A DNA stretch of 64,000 nucleotides from positions 1 to 64,000 of the forward strand of contig NZ_PYAS01000014.1 of the NCBI RefSeq assembly GCF_003014695.1, written 5' to 3'. Position 1 is the stretch's first letter. Every line of letters begins with the position of its first letter. Of this stretch, positions 43,220-53,113 are shown piece after piece. Made by a program: the position numbers and the translations under genes. The notes beneath the pieces are model-generated. The model had not been told where the DNA came from, did not search any database, and saw only the letters and a program-made list of their open reading frames with translations. This DNA is from Dyadobacter jiangsuensis. Its GTDB lineage: Bacteria > Bacteroidota > Bacteroidia > Cytophagales > Spirosomataceae.

Positions 43220-43744
43220 ATGTCAGCCACAATTGAAATTCCGACCGCAGAAAAAAGTTTGGCCTACGCGATGAAAAATTTCGCAGATTACAACCATTGG
43301 GCCAACTGCACTTTGGTGAACTGGTTGCGCACAAAACCGGCCGAAATCCTCGAAACGGAGCTGAAATCGAGCTTTACGACGATCCGCGTGACGCTCATCC
43401 ATATCCTTGAAACGCAGCGCTACTGGTTCTCGGTCCTCAATCCGGAGAGCAATTATAGCGGCCAGGATTTCGATGGAGACCTCGACTCGACATTCGATAC
43501 GCTTATAGCGCAATCTCAGGAGCTTGCAGAATACGTTGAAAGCCTCTCGACCCAACAAATTCAGCAGGAGACGCTTGTGGAGAGCCCATGGTTCCAATGT
43601 AACTTCCCGAACTTCGAATACATCATGCACGTCGTGAACCATACTACCTACCACCGCGGACAGATCATCACGATGGGCCGTAACCTGGGCTTCACCGACG
43701 CGCCCATGACCGATTACAATTTTTACAACGTCATGGCTAAATAA
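43220..43744 (+). CDS. DinB-like four-helix protein
   Basis: 174 residues from the ATG at 43220, preceded by AAAGAAG. A DinB/YfiT-like four-helix bundle with the metal-site pattern: NHWAN near the start, IHILETQRYWF in the middle and HVVNHTTYHRGQI near the end supply the three histidines. These proteins are metal-dependent thiol transferases or stress-induced proteins of unclear substrate. It follows the YafY-type regulator by 68 bp, a frequent pairing. Confidence 0.9.
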   Translation: MSATIEIPTAEKSLAYAMKNFADYNHWANCTLVNWLRTKPAEILETELKSSFTTIRVTLIHILETQRYWFSVLNPESNYSGQDFDGDLDSTFDTLIAQSQELAEYVESLSTQQIQQETLVESPWFQCNFPNFEYIMHVVNHTTYHRGQIITMGRNLGFTDAPMTDYNFYNVMAK

Positions 43745-43792
43745 ATTGGCAGTACAGGAAACCCGCAGCCACCGGTTTTTGTAATGCTGTTT

Positions 43793-44323
43793 ATGAAACA
43801 CATCCACATACTGGGCATTTCGGGCAGCCTGCGCGCCGACTCCACCAATACCATCATCCTAAAAACCTTGGGAAGCCTTCTGCCTTCCGACACCACTTTT
43901 GAAATCTTCGAAGGCCTGGACGAAATCGCGCATTTCTCTCCGGGCCTTCCTGATACGGAGCCCGTGGCCCGCCTCAAAGCCGCTATTGCAAAAGCAGACG
44001 CCGTGGTGATATGCACACCGGAATATGCATTCGGGGTGCCGGGCACGCTCAAAAACGCCCTGGACTGGACCGTCGGCACAGGCGACCTGAACGACAAGCC
44101 GGTGTCGGCTATCAGCGCCTCTCCGCTCAATTCGGGTGGAAACAATGCCCTCGCTTCACTTTTGCTTACCCTGACTGCGTTAGGCACGAAAAAAACCGAC
44201 GCCTGTGCGCTCTCCATTCCGAACGTCAAAGGGAAAATTACGGAAGGCCGTGTAACAGACGCACATACGCTCAACGAGCTCAGAATACAATGCACCAATC
44301 TGCTCAGCCTGATCGGAGGCTGA
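43793..44323 (+). CDS. NADPH-dependent FMN reductase
   Basis: 176 residues from the ATG at 43793. The flavodoxin-like fold shows the phosphate-binding loop GISGSLRADSTN (about 8-19) and CTPEYAFGVPGTLKNALDWTVGTG, as in the ChrR/SsuE group. It reduces FMN or quinones with NADPH. It is 48 bp after dinB, possibly in one operon with the luciferase-like enzyme at 41154, which needs reduced flavin. Confidence 0.9.
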   Translation: MKHIHILGISGSLRADSTNTIILKTLGSLLPSDTTFEIFEGLDEIAHFSPGLPDTEPVARLKAAIAKADAVVICTPEYAFGVPGTLKNALDWTVGTGDLNDKPVSAISASPLNSGGNNALASLLLTLTALGTKKTDACALSIPNVKGKITEGRVTDAHTLNELRIQCTNLLSLIGG

Positions 44324-44367
44324 TATCTCCTTATCAAAATCCAATTTATTATCCGGCAAGCAAAAGA

Positions 44368-44410
44368 CTATGAATTTCATAGAGTAATATCATTTAGTTT
44401 GATACATTTG
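44368..44410 (+). promoter_or_regulatory. Promoter region of metY with a 15-bp palindrome
   Basis: A perfect palindrome CTATGAATTTCATAG (44368-44382) lies upstream of a TACATTTG -7 box (44403-44410), which is 30 bp before the metY ATG. The palindrome covers the expected -33 region, where a repressor could act. No riboswitch structure is evident in the ~117-bp leader region. Confidence 0.45.
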
Positions 44411-44440
44411 GGTTTTATCCACCTTAAACGTTCTAACCAA

Positions 44441-45724
44441 ATGAAATTTGAGACCTTGCAGCTTCATGCCGGACAACAGCCCGACCCAGTTACCAATTCA
44501 CGGGCCGTGCCTTTGTACCAAACCACTTCCTATGTGTTCAACAATGCCGAGCATGCTGCTAACCTGTTCGCACTGAAAGAGTTTGGCAACATATATTCCC
44601 GCATTATGAACCCGACCAACGACGTTTTCGAGAAACGCGTGGCGGCATTGGAAGGCGGCGTAGCTGCATTGGCAACCGGTTCGGGGCATTCGGCGCAGTT
44701 TCTGGCGATTAACAACATCACGACCGTCGGCGATAACTTCGTAACCACTTCCTTCCTCTATGGCGGTTCTTACAACCAGTTTAAAAACTCCTTTAAAAAC
44801 ATCGGCGTAGAAGCGCGTTTTGCGGATGGCGACGATGTGAGCAGCTTCGAGAAGCTCATCGACGACAGAACGAAGTTCATTTACCTCGAAACAATTGGTA
44901 ACCCGAGCTATTCCGTACCCGATTTTGAGGCATTCTCGTCGCTTGCAAAGAAATACGACCTCCCGTTGATAGTCGATAACACGTTCGGGGCGGCAGGCGC
45001 CATTTTTCAGCCTATTAAGCATGGCGCGCACGTGGTCGTACAGTCGGCCACGAAATGGATCGGCGGCCATGGTACTTCTATTGGCGGGGTGATCGTCGAT
45101 TCGGGTACGTACAACTGGGGTAATGGCAAATTCCCGCAGTTTACCGAGCCTTCGCCGAGCTACCACGGGCTTGTCCTGAACGACGTTTTCGGTATCGGCG
45201 GACCGTTCGGCAATATCCAGTTCATCATCCGCGCCCGCGTGGAAGGCCTGCGCGACTGGGGTCCGTCACTGTCGCCATTCAACTCGTTCCTGTTCCTGCA
45301 AGGGCTTGAAACACTGTCGCTAAGAGTAGAGCGCATTGCCGAAAACGCATTAAAACTCGCGCAATGGCTTGAAAAACACCCGAAAGTGGAAAGCGTAAAC
45401 TACATCGGTCTGGAAGGTAATAAATACCACCAGTTGGCTAAAAAGTACCTCACGCGCGGTTTTGGAGGGGTATTGTCATTCTCGCTGAAAGGCGACAAGA
45501 AGACGGCGGAACATTTTGTCGACAACCTGCAATTGATCAGCAACCTGGCCAACGTGGGCGACGCGAAGACGCTCATCATCCACCCGGCATCCACCACGCA
45601 TTCACAACTATCTGACGAAGAGCAACTTTCAGCTGGCGTACTGCCTACTCAACTGCGCATTTCCGTAGGTATCGAGCATATCGACGATATCATCGCGGAT
45701 GTAGAGCAGGCGATTGGGGCGTAA
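44441..45724 (+). CDS. metY: O-acetylhomoserine aminocarboxypropyltransferase/cysteine synthase
   Basis: 427 residues from the ATG at 44441. A Cys/Met-metabolism PLP enzyme: TLQLHAGQQPDPVTNSRAVPLYQTTSYVF, YSRIMNPTNDVFEKRVAALEGG, and the PLP lysine K205 in SATKWIGGHGTSIGG. The ~427 length and the TLQLHAG start favour the MetY (direct sulfhydrylation) type over MetB/MetC. It makes homocysteine from O-acetylhomoserine and sulfide. Monocistronic, it ends in word-array locus C. Confidence 0.93.
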   Translation: MKFETLQLHAGQQPDPVTNSRAVPLYQTTSYVFNNAEHAANLFALKEFGNIYSRIMNPTNDVFEKRVAALEGGVAALATGSGHSAQFLAINNITTVGDNFVTTSFLYGGSYNQFKNSFKNIGVEARFADGDDVSSFEKLIDDRTKFIYLETIGNPSYSVPDFEAFSSLAKKYDLPLIVDNTFGAAGAIFQPIKHGAHVVVQSATKWIGGHGTSIGGVIVDSGTYNWGNGKFPQFTEPSPSYHGLVLNDVFGIGGPFGNIQFIIRARVEGLRDWGPSLSPFNSFLFLQGLETLSLRVERIAENALKLAQWLEKHPKVESVNYIGLEGNKYHQLAKKYLTRGFGGVLSFSLKGDKKTAEHFVDNLQLISNLANVGDAKTLIIHPASTTHSQLSDEEQLSAGVLPTQLRISVGIEHIDDIIADVEQAIGA

Positions 45725-45734
45725 AAGTAACGAA

Positions 45735-45849
45735 GTCATTGGGTCAGGTTTAGTCAGATGTTGTCAGGTATTGTCATAAAAACATGAATTTTAGACTCTA
45801 TCCTAACAATATCTGACTAAACTTGACAACATCTGACAATACCTGACCT
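45735..45849. repeat. GTCA decamer word array, locus C
   Basis: GTCA begins at 45735, 45743, 45753, 45763 and 45773 (10-nt steps after the first word). After a ~37-nt spacer, TGAC begins at 45814, 45824, 45834 and 45844 in exact 10-nt phase. It lies between the convergent metY and oligopeptidase B genes. The word GTCAGGTATT is also found in loci A and D. Confidence 0.85.
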
Positions 45850-45876
45850 GATTACATCAAGCAAAGTTCCGCCTCC

Positions 45877-48021
45877 CTACCGGTCAATCCCTTCCAGCGC
45901 GAACATAAACGCGAATTGCAGCGCGATTTCCTTCAAGTAATCGAACCGTCCGGACGCGCCGCCGTGACCGGCTTCCATATTCGTTTTGAGCAGCAGCACA
46001 TTGTGGTCCGTTTTGTGCTTTCGCAGGCGTGCTACCCATTTGGCAGGCTCGAAGTACTGCACCTGGCTATCGTGCAAGCCGGTGGTAATGAGCATATTCG
46101 GATAGGCCTTCTTCTCCACGTTGTCGTACGGCGAATAGGACTTCATATAGTCATATGACTCCTTGTTTTTAGGATTGCCCCATTCATCAAACTCATTGGT
46201 AGTCAGCGGAATGCTTTCGTCCAGCATGGTTGTTACCACATCTACGAACGGCACGTCGGCGATAATACCACGCCACAGGTCGGGACGCATATTACTAATC
46301 GCGCCCATGAGCAGGCCGCCCGCACTACCACCTTCGGCGAACAAATGCGCGGACGATGTGAATTTCTCCTTGATCAAAAAGTCGGCGCAATCGATGAAAT
46401 CGTTGAATGTGTTCTTTTTCTTGAACATTTTACCATCCTCGTACCATTGCCGACCCATTTCCTGCCCACCGCGTATGTGTGCGAGCGCGTATATGAACCC
46501 GCGGTCGAGCAGGCTCAGGCGCGTGCTGCTGAACGCGGCGTCCATGCTGTTGCCATAAGAACCGTATGCATAGAGCAAAAGCGGCGTTTCGGCGCTCTTC
46601 GGCGTACCTTTTTTATACACTACCGAAATAGGCACCTTTACACCATCGCGCACGGTCGCATACAAACGTTCCGTCACATATTCCTCCGGATTATAGCCTC
46701 CCACCACTTCCTGGCGCTTTTTCAGCTCCTTGTCGCGGGTTTCCATGTCGTAATCGTACACGGAGCTCGGCGTCGTCAGCGAAGTGTAAATGTAGCGCAG
46801 CGTCGAGCTGTTGTATTCCGGGTTAGAGCCGGCATAAGCGGTGTAGGCAGGCTCACCGAAATCCACATAATGCTCCTTATGGGTATTGATGTTCCGGATA
46901 CGAAGCTGCAAAAGGCCGTTTTTACGCTCTGTAATCACCAGGTGATCCTTAAAAACGTCGATGCCTTCGAGCAGCACATCCGCGCGGTTGGGGATTACTT
47001 CTTTCCAGTTTTCGACACCGGTTTTAGTTACCGGCGTTTCCATCAACCTGAAATTCAATGCATCCTTATTAGTCACGATCAGGAATTTATCCCCCTGATG
47101 ATCAACATCATACAATACATCCTTCATTCGCGGTTGGAACACCTCGAACTTGCCTTCCGGCTTATCCGCATCGAGGATCAGGTATTCCGACGACATTGTG
47201 GCCGACGAAGCGATCACTATGTACTTCTCCGACTTGGTCTTCCCTACCCCTATATAATTGCTTTTGTCCTTCTCGTTATAGACAACGACATCCTTTTTGG
47301 AATCCGCTCCAAGTGTATGGCGTTTGATCTTCTCGCTCAGGAGCGTTTTCGGGTTTGTTGCTGTGTAAAAAAGCGTTTTGTTATCATTTCCCCATTCCGA
47401 GCCGCCGCTTGCCGGATAAATCTTGTCGGCAAAATGCTCCCCTGTTTCCAGGTTTTTGATGTGAATGGTGTACTGCCGTCTCGAAACGGTGTCGACCCCG
47501 TATGCCAGCAGCTTGTTGTCGGGGCTTACATTAAAACCGACTGCCGAATAGTAGGGATGCCCTTCCGCCATTTTATCGACGTCGAGCAGGATCTCTTCGG
47601 CGGCTTCGAGAGAGCCTTTCTTGCGGCAATATTTGAAATACTGCTCTCCCTCCTCGCTGCGGGTGTAATACCAATACCCATTGCTGAAAACCGGTACCGA
47701 CTCGTCCTTTTCTTTGATCCGTCCCTTCATCTCCGAAAACAACGCTTCCTGAAACTTCGCCGTACCCGCCATCATCGTGTCGGTGTAGGCATTCTCGGCT
47801 TTGAGGTATTCTACGACCTTGTCGCTATCGGGGCCTTCCCGAAAGAAGTCGCCCATCCAGTAGTATTCGTCATTTCGTTTGTCGCCATGCATGCCGGTTT
47901 CATGGTCTTTCATTGCTGCAACGGGAGGTGTGGCTCCCGGCCATTGATATGCTTGTTTCACGGGTTTATTTTGGTTACACGAAAAAATGATAACAGCTAA
48001 AAGTAAGGTTTTTTTTCTCAT
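45877..48021 (-). CDS. Oligopeptidase B-like S9 serine peptidase (lipoprotein)
   Basis: 714 residues. A signal with lipobox-like LLLAVIIFSCN suggests a lipid-anchored envelope form, unusual for the largely cytoplasmic oligopeptidase B family. A seven-blade propeller (about 80-430) precedes the alpha/beta-hydrolase domain. The triad is S566 (GGSAGG), D651 (GLHDSQV) and H686 (EAGHGG). It cleaves short peptides after basic residues. Convergent with metY across word-array C; divergent from polA across an AT-rich island. Confidence 0.92.
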   Translation of the reverse strand: MRKKTLLLAVIIFSCNQNKPVKQAYQWPGATPPVAAMKDHETGMHGDKRNDEYYWMGDFFREGPDSDKVVEYLKAENAYTDTMMAGTAKFQEALFSEMKGRIKEKDESVPVFSNGYWYYTRSEEGEQYFKYCRKKGSLEAAEEILLDVDKMAEGHPYYSAVGFNVSPDNKLLAYGVDTVSRRQYTIHIKNLETGEHFADKIYPASGGSEWGNDNKTLFYTATNPKTLLSEKIKRHTLGADSKKDVVVYNEKDKSNYIGVGKTKSEKYIVIASSATMSSEYLILDADKPEGKFEVFQPRMKDVLYDVDHQGDKFLIVTNKDALNFRLMETPVTKTGVENWKEVIPNRADVLLEGIDVFKDHLVITERKNGLLQLRIRNINTHKEHYVDFGEPAYTAYAGSNPEYNSSTLRYIYTSLTTPSSVYDYDMETRDKELKKRQEVVGGYNPEEYVTERLYATVRDGVKVPISVVYKKGTPKSAETPLLLYAYGSYGNSMDAAFSSTRLSLLDRGFIYALAHIRGGQEMGRQWYEDGKMFKKKNTFNDFIDCADFLIKEKFTSSAHLFAEGGSAGGLLMGAISNMRPDLWRGIIADVPFVDVVTTMLDESIPLTTNEFDEWGNPKNKESYDYMKSYSPYDNVEKKAYPNMLITTGLHDSQVQYFEPAKWVARLRKHKTDHNVLLLKTNMEAGHGGASGRFDYLKEIALQFAFMFALEGIDR

Positions 48022-48496
48022 ATGCGGGATCGGGTTATGAATGACTGGTTATCAAGTAATTACAAAACCAACTTATCGCCAAGTTAGTATCATTAGTATA
48101 ATACTTTTAATATGATTATATTTTTAATAAGTACTTATCTTTCTATTCTTTCTATACTAAATAAATCTTAATAGTATTATACTTGTTAAACTTTAAGTAA
48201 TTATTTTAAATATGAAACTAATATTACTTTTAATAAGCGTATAATCAATTAAAGTACTTATCTTTTAATACTTTTTATATGTAAAATAAATACCATATAT
48301 ATCTAACTTTCAATACATCTATCTGACTTTCATCCGAATAAATAGTATCATTCATTTAAATTGTATAAAACATTTAATTCATACCAACAGTAATCTCCTT
48401 TCTATACTTCTCCGGCAAATCCACAAAAAACCGCCGGCAAACCCCTTCTGTCGCCGTAGTTGCATTATATTTGAGTTTCGATCATAAACTTACCTC
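48022..48496. other. AT-rich intergenic island between oligopeptidase B and polA
   Basis: No gene is seen. 48050-48370 is ~85% A/T and rich in AGTACTTAT, ACTTTTAATA and AATACTT words, like the islands at 21580 and 28300. A TATATTTG -7 box at 48466-48473 lies 23 bp before the polA ATG. The region must also hold the oligopeptidase promoter. Confidence 0.5.
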
Positions 48497-51388
48497 ATGG
48501 AAAAACCCGTTCACAAGCTATTCCTTCTGGACGCTATGGCCTTGATTTACAGGGCGCATTTCGCATTCATCAAGGCGCCGCGCATCACTTCAAAAGGACT
48601 GAATACCAGCGCCGTTTTCGGCTTCACCAACACACTGCTCGAAGTACTGCAAAAAGAGAAACCAACCCACATCGGTGTTGCATTCGACACCGCCGCGCCT
48701 ACTTTCCGCCATGTGCAGTTTGAGGCATACAAGGCGCAGCGCGAGGCCCAGCCGGAGGACATTACCGTGGCTATTCCTCTTGTGAAGCGCCTCCTGAAAG
48801 GTATGTGCATCCCGATTCTCGAACTGGACGGGTACGAGGCCGACGACATCATCGGTACCATTGCCAAAGAAGCATCGCGGGAGGGTTTCGAGGTTTTCAT
48901 GATGACACCCGACAAGGATTACGGGCAATTGGTCGAACAATATGTACACATTTACAAGCCCGCGTTCCTCGGCAAAGGCGCCGAAGTGCTGGGCGTTCAG
49001 GAAATACTCGACCGCTGGCAAATCCAGCGCATCGACCAGGTAATCGACATTCTCGGTTTGATGGGTGACGCGGTCGACAATATCCCCGGGATTCCGGGTG
49101 TGGGCGAAAAAACAGCCCAGAAACTCATTCAGGAATACGACACGATCGAAAATCTGATCACACACGCCGATGAAATTAAGGGAAAACTTGGAGAAAAAGT
49201 ACGGGAGAATTTCGATAAGGCTATTCTGAGCAAGCAACTTGCGACGATCGATTGCAAGGTGCCCGTGCCGTTCGACGCCGAAGACCTGACCATCTGTGCA
49301 CCCAATGCGGAACTGATTGCCGAGCTTTTCGACGAGCTGGAATTCAAAACGCTTAAAACCCGCATACTGGGCGGTTCGGGCGGTGCTCCTGCTCCAACCA
49401 CACGACCAGGTGGAACGCCTGCTCCACAGCCACGCAAGGCCCCTGCCAAGGGCCAGCTCGACATTTTCGGCAATCCCACCGAAGAAATCGGCCAGCAGCC
49501 GGCGGTGGTCAGCGGAGATCTGGCCGATGGTGAACTCACCGAAGACACCGGGGAAATCCATATTCCAACCTCCAAAAGGACTATCGACAATACATTCCAC
49601 CGGTACCACACGGTAGACACCCCGGAGCTCATGACGAGCCTGGCGCACTACCTGGGCATACAGGAGGCTTTCTGCTTCGATACCGAAACCACATCGCTCG
49701 ACACCACCGATGCGGAGCTGGTAGGACTGTCGTTCTCTTACCTCGCCGGTGAGGCTTTTTACATTCCCGTGCCTGCGGATCAGGTCAAAGCACAGGAAAT
49801 CGTTGAGCATTTCCGCGGTGTTTTCGAGAATGAAAACATTGAAAAAATCGGCCAGAACATCAAATACGACTTGCTGGTGCTGAAAAACTACGGTATCGAC
49901 GTCCGCGGCAAGCTGAGCGACACCATGCTGGCTCATTACCTGCTCCAACCGGATAAGCGTCACGGAATGGACATCCTGGCCGCTTCCTACCTGAACTACG
50001 AACCGGTATCGATCACCGAACTGATCGGTAAAAAAGGCGGAAAACAGGGCAATATGCGCGATGTGGCGATCCCCGAAATCACCCAATATGCCGGAGAAGA
50101 TGCCGACATTACCTTCCAGCTCAACGCGATTTTCAGTAAAGAACTGCCGAAAGTTAATGCGGCGAAACTCTTCCATGAAGTGGAAATGCCGCTGACGAAA
50201 GTGCTGGCGTCCATGGAAAACACCGGCGTAAGGCTCGATATCAATGCATTGAAGGAGATGTCGGCGGTGCTGGAATCCGATCTCCGCCTAACCGAATCGG
50301 AGATTTACGAGGCCGCAGGACAGTCGTTCAATATCAGCTCACCGAAGCAGCTTGGCGAGGTCCTCTTCGAGAAAATGAAGCTGATCGATAAGCCGAAAAA
50401 GACTAAAACGGGACAATATGCAACGGGCGAAGAAATCCTTTCCGATCTCGAAGCGAACCACCTCATTGCCCGTAAAATACTGGATTACCGCGAGTTGCAG
50501 AAACTCAAATCGACCTATGTGGATGCATTACCGACCATGGTAAGCAGCCGCACGGGCCGCATTCATACCTCTTACAACCAGGCTGTTGCGGCCACAGGGC
50601 GTTTGAGCTCCACCAATCCGAACCTGCAAAACATCCCGATCCGTACGCCGCGCGGGCGTGAAATCCGCAAGGCGTTTGTGCCGGATAATGATGATTTCCA
50701 GATTCTTTCCGCGGATTACTCGCAGATCGAGCTCCGCATTATGGCAGCATTCAGTGGCGACGCGAGTATGACCGAGGCATTCAACCAGGGCCGCGATATC
50801 CACGCGACCACGGCGAGCAAAGTGTTTGCAGTACCATTGGAAGAAGTGACCTCGGATATGCGCCGGAAGTCCAAAATGGTCAATTTCGGTATCATTTACG
50901 GCATTTCGGCATTCGGCCTCGCGCAGCGCCTGGGCATTCCACGCGGGGAAGCGAGCGAGATCATTCGTGCCTATTTCGAGGAATTCCCGGCGGTGAAGGG
51001 TTATATGGACAAAGTTGTGAACGATGCCCGCGAGCGTGAATATGTGGAAACAATCCTCGGCCGCCGCCGGTACCTGCCGGATATCAATTCCCGCAACCAG
51101 ACCAACCGCGGTTATGCCGAACGAAACGCGATCAACGCCCCGATCCAGGGCTCTGCGGCCGATATGATCAAGGTCGCGATGATCAACATCCATGATTTTA
51201 TGGCACAGGAAAAGCTCAAATCACGCATGATTCTGCAAGTGCATGACGAATTGGTTTTCGACGCGCATTACAGCGAAATCGATCTGTTGAAAGAAAAAGT
51301 AGATGAGCTAATGCGAAATGCGATCCCTATGGCGGTGAGAATGGAAACGGGTATTGGGGTCGGCGCTAATTGGTTGGAAGCGCATTGA
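48497..51388 (+). CDS. polA: DNA polymerase I
   Basis: 963 residues with all three domains: 5'-nuclease (about 1-290, DGYEADDIIGTIA), an active-looking 3'-5' exonuclease (D395 and E397 in FDTETTSLD) and polymerase (motif A D740 in DYSQIELRIMA, O-helix KMVNFGIIYG, motif C HDE 916-918). It fills gaps and removes RNA primers. A Pro/Gly/Ala-rich linker (about 295-340) between the nuclease and exonuclease domains contains QLDIF (320-324), a good match to the beta-clamp binding motif. Monocistronic; ends at word-array D. Confidence 0.97.
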   Translation: MEKPVHKLFLLDAMALIYRAHFAFIKAPRITSKGLNTSAVFGFTNTLLEVLQKEKPTHIGVAFDTAAPTFRHVQFEAYKAQREAQPEDITVAIPLVKRLLKGMCIPILELDGYEADDIIGTIAKEASREGFEVFMMTPDKDYGQLVEQYVHIYKPAFLGKGAEVLGVQEILDRWQIQRIDQVIDILGLMGDAVDNIPGIPGVGEKTAQKLIQEYDTIENLITHADEIKGKLGEKVRENFDKAILSKQLATIDCKVPVPFDAEDLTICAPNAELIAELFDELEFKTLKTRILGGSGGAPAPTTRPGGTPAPQPRKAPAKGQLDIFGNPTEEIGQQPAVVSGDLADGELTEDTGEIHIPTSKRTIDNTFHRYHTVDTPELMTSLAHYLGIQEAFCFDTETTSLDTTDAELVGLSFSYLAGEAFYIPVPADQVKAQEIVEHFRGVFENENIEKIGQNIKYDLLVLKNYGIDVRGKLSDTMLAHYLLQPDKRHGMDILAASYLNYEPVSITELIGKKGGKQGNMRDVAIPEITQYAGEDADITFQLNAIFSKELPKVNAAKLFHEVEMPLTKVLASMENTGVRLDINALKEMSAVLESDLRLTESEIYEAAGQSFNISSPKQLGEVLFEKMKLIDKPKKTKTGQYATGEEILSDLEANHLIARKILDYRELQKLKSTYVDALPTMVSSRTGRIHTSYNQAVAATGRLSSTNPNLQNIPIRTPRGREIRKAFVPDNDDFQILSADYSQIELRIMAAFSGDASMTEAFNQGRDIHATTASKVFAVPLEEVTSDMRRKSKMVNFGIIYGISAFGLAQRLGIPRGEASEIIRAYFEEFPAVKGYMDKVVNDAREREYVETILGRRRYLPDINSRNQTNRGYAERNAINAPIQGSAADMIKVAMINIHDFMAQEKLKSRMILQVHDELVFDAHYSEIDLLKEKVDELMRNAIPMAVRMETGIGVGANWLEAH

Positions 51389-51406
51389 TTTTTATGGAAG
51401 GGGTTA

Positions 51407-51564
51407 GTCAGGTGTTGTCAAGTTTAGTCAAGAGTAGTCAAGTGTAGTCAGGTATTGTTTGAGAATGTATGACAACAACTGACTACTCTTGACTACAACT
51501 GGCAACACCTGACTACTCTTGACCACAACTGACAACACCTGACCACTCTTGACTAAACCCGACG
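51407..51564. repeat. GTCA decamer word array, locus D
   Basis: The left arm has GTCA at 51407, 51417, 51427, 51437 and 51447. The right arm has TGAC (or a one-base variant) at every tenth base from 51470 to 51560, ten positions in all. It starts ~19 bp after the polA stop and ends ~5 bp before the SusD stop of the convergent gene at 51569. Arms are unequal (5 against 10 words). Confidence 0.87.
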
Positions 51565-51568
51565 CTAG

Positions 51569-53095
51569 TTATTTAGCCACCCAAGTCCGGGTATTCAAAT
51601 CGTCGGTCCCCTGCCGTTTCACGGCTTCTTCGCGGTTGGTTCCGTTCAGCGATTGCTCCGATAGCGGGTAAATGAAGCGTACCGGTACGCGGTTCTGGTT
51701 CAGGTTATCAGGGCCGGGTTTGATCTCCGGCATGCCTGTGCGGCGCCAGTCGAACCATGCTTCCAGGCCATTGAAATAGTAGGCAACCCATTTTTGCAGT
51801 GCAATTTTACCCAGTTTCTCCGCGCTCGTACCCGTGTAAGCCACAGCAGCTTGCGTAAAATAAGACGGGTCAGGCGTGACGTTAATGCCATACGACGATG
51901 GTACCACACTTTTCCAGTACTCGAAATTGCTCTGGATGCCTTTGGTATAGTAACCTTCCGCAGTGCCGGTGGTAATCCAGCCTTTTTCGCGGGCCTCTGC
52001 AAGGATGAACTGCAACTCCGAGTAGTTCATGATGATTCCGCGCGGCGCAGAAGGATCTGGTGCCGCTTGCCCCGGATCATTGCACACGAGGCACGCGAAC
52101 GTGTAACCCACGCGCGAGACGCCCTGCGGGCCGCCATTGTAGTTCAACGCGGGCACGTCGCCTAATCCGTTAGGCACCCCTTCAATCACCGGTTTTCCGG
52201 CCGTTACGGACGATTGTGAAGGCCGACCGAACACCGTCAGACGCGGGTCCTTCAACGCCGTCAGGCGGTCGCTGAGCGTCTTGCTCACGCGGAACTCGTC
52301 GAATGAACCCACACGTGCTCCGTAGAGCGTCCATTGGTTCGGCGCCGCAGCAAGGTATTTCAACTCCGCATTGTCCTGTATTCCTTCAAAAATCGGGTTT
52401 TTCGCAGGATCGGCGAGGATGGCCTGCATATCGGCCTTCACGTCCTTCTGCTTTGAAATACGCATCAGGTAACGCAGGCGCAGCGAGTTCGCGAGTTTTC
52501 GCCATTTGATCAGCGAAGCAGTACCGCCTCCGAAAAGAATGTCGCCTGACACCGCCGTCGAGCTGTTGGCGAGGATATCGTTGGCGGCTTTAAGATCGGC
52601 CAGCACGCCTGCGTAAACGCTCTCCTGCGTGTCGTATTTGGGCAAATACACCCCGTCGGTTTTGCCTTTCGTCGCCTCTGTGTAAGGAATATCGCCGTAA
52701 GCATCGGTAGCCAGCGCGAACATCCAGGATTTCAGGATCAGCGCGATGCCCTTGTAAGCATTGGCGTCGTCGGTACCGACCTGGTCCAGGATGTTTTTTA
52801 CATTGCGCATATTGCCGTAAACATTGTCCCAGATGCTGTTTTGCTGGCCCCACAGGTAACGGTCTTCGTTCACGAACTGGATTTTGGCGTGGTGCTGTAC
52901 CACGATGTTCCCAATGCCCCAGGCGTCGTTCACCTGGCTGTTCACCATGTTGCGGATCACACCGGCCAGAAGCAGGTCGGGCGTGACGTCGTTCGGCACG
53001 TTGTTATTGGTATTTACTTCCTCAAAGTCGTTGGTACATGCCCCCGCCGACAAGGTCAGCGCTGCCATGATATATATCGGGATAAGCTTTTTCAT
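51569..53095 (-). CDS. SusD/RagB-like outer membrane lipoprotein
   Basis: 508 residues. The lipobox LTLSAGAC is followed by TNDFEEVNTNNNVPNDVTPDLLLAG, typical of the SusD-like_2 group. The helical body includes LATDAYGDIPYTEATKG, and the C-terminal GLEAWFDWRRTGMPEI segment is characteristic. It binds nutrient at the surface together with the SusC at 53114, whose stop is 18 bp upstream of its start. Ligand unknown. Confidence 0.93.
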   Translation of the reverse strand: MKKLIPIYIMAALTLSAGACTNDFEEVNTNNNVPNDVTPDLLLAGVIRNMVNSQVNDAWGIGNIVVQHHAKIQFVNEDRYLWGQQNSIWDNVYGNMRNVKNILDQVGTDDANAYKGIALILKSWMFALATDAYGDIPYTEATKGKTDGVYLPKYDTQESVYAGVLADLKAANDILANSSTAVSGDILFGGGTASLIKWRKLANSLRLRYLMRISKQKDVKADMQAILADPAKNPIFEGIQDNAELKYLAAAPNQWTLYGARVGSFDEFRVSKTLSDRLTALKDPRLTVFGRPSQSSVTAGKPVIEGVPNGLGDVPALNYNGGPQGVSRVGYTFACLVCNDPGQAAPDPSAPRGIIMNYSELQFILAEAREKGWITTGTAEGYYTKGIQSNFEYWKSVVPSSYGINVTPDPSYFTQAAVAYTGTSAEKLGKIALQKWVAYYFNGLEAWFDWRRTGMPEIKPGPDNLNQNRVPVRFIYPLSEQSLNGTNREEAVKRQGTDDLNTRTWVAK

Positions 53096-53113
53096 TGTTT
53101 TCCAATTGAAATT

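Noticed and set aside
44324..44440. SAM riboswitch upstream of metY
   Set aside because: The leader is short and I see no conserved SAM-riboswitch stems; only the palindrome and promoter box stand out.
46345..48000. Long plus-strand frame opposite the oligopeptidase gene
   Set aside because: Antisense shadow of a full-length, motif-complete S9 peptidase; composition is His/Arg-rich and unlike any family.
48590..50176. Long minus-strand frame opposite polA
   Set aside because: Shadow of polA, whose catalytic motifs are all intact.
9921..51564. Explaining all GTCA arrays as ordinary intrinsic terminators
   Set aside because: No T runs follow, arms are unequal, and locus B comes after a separate strong terminator. 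They may still affect termination.
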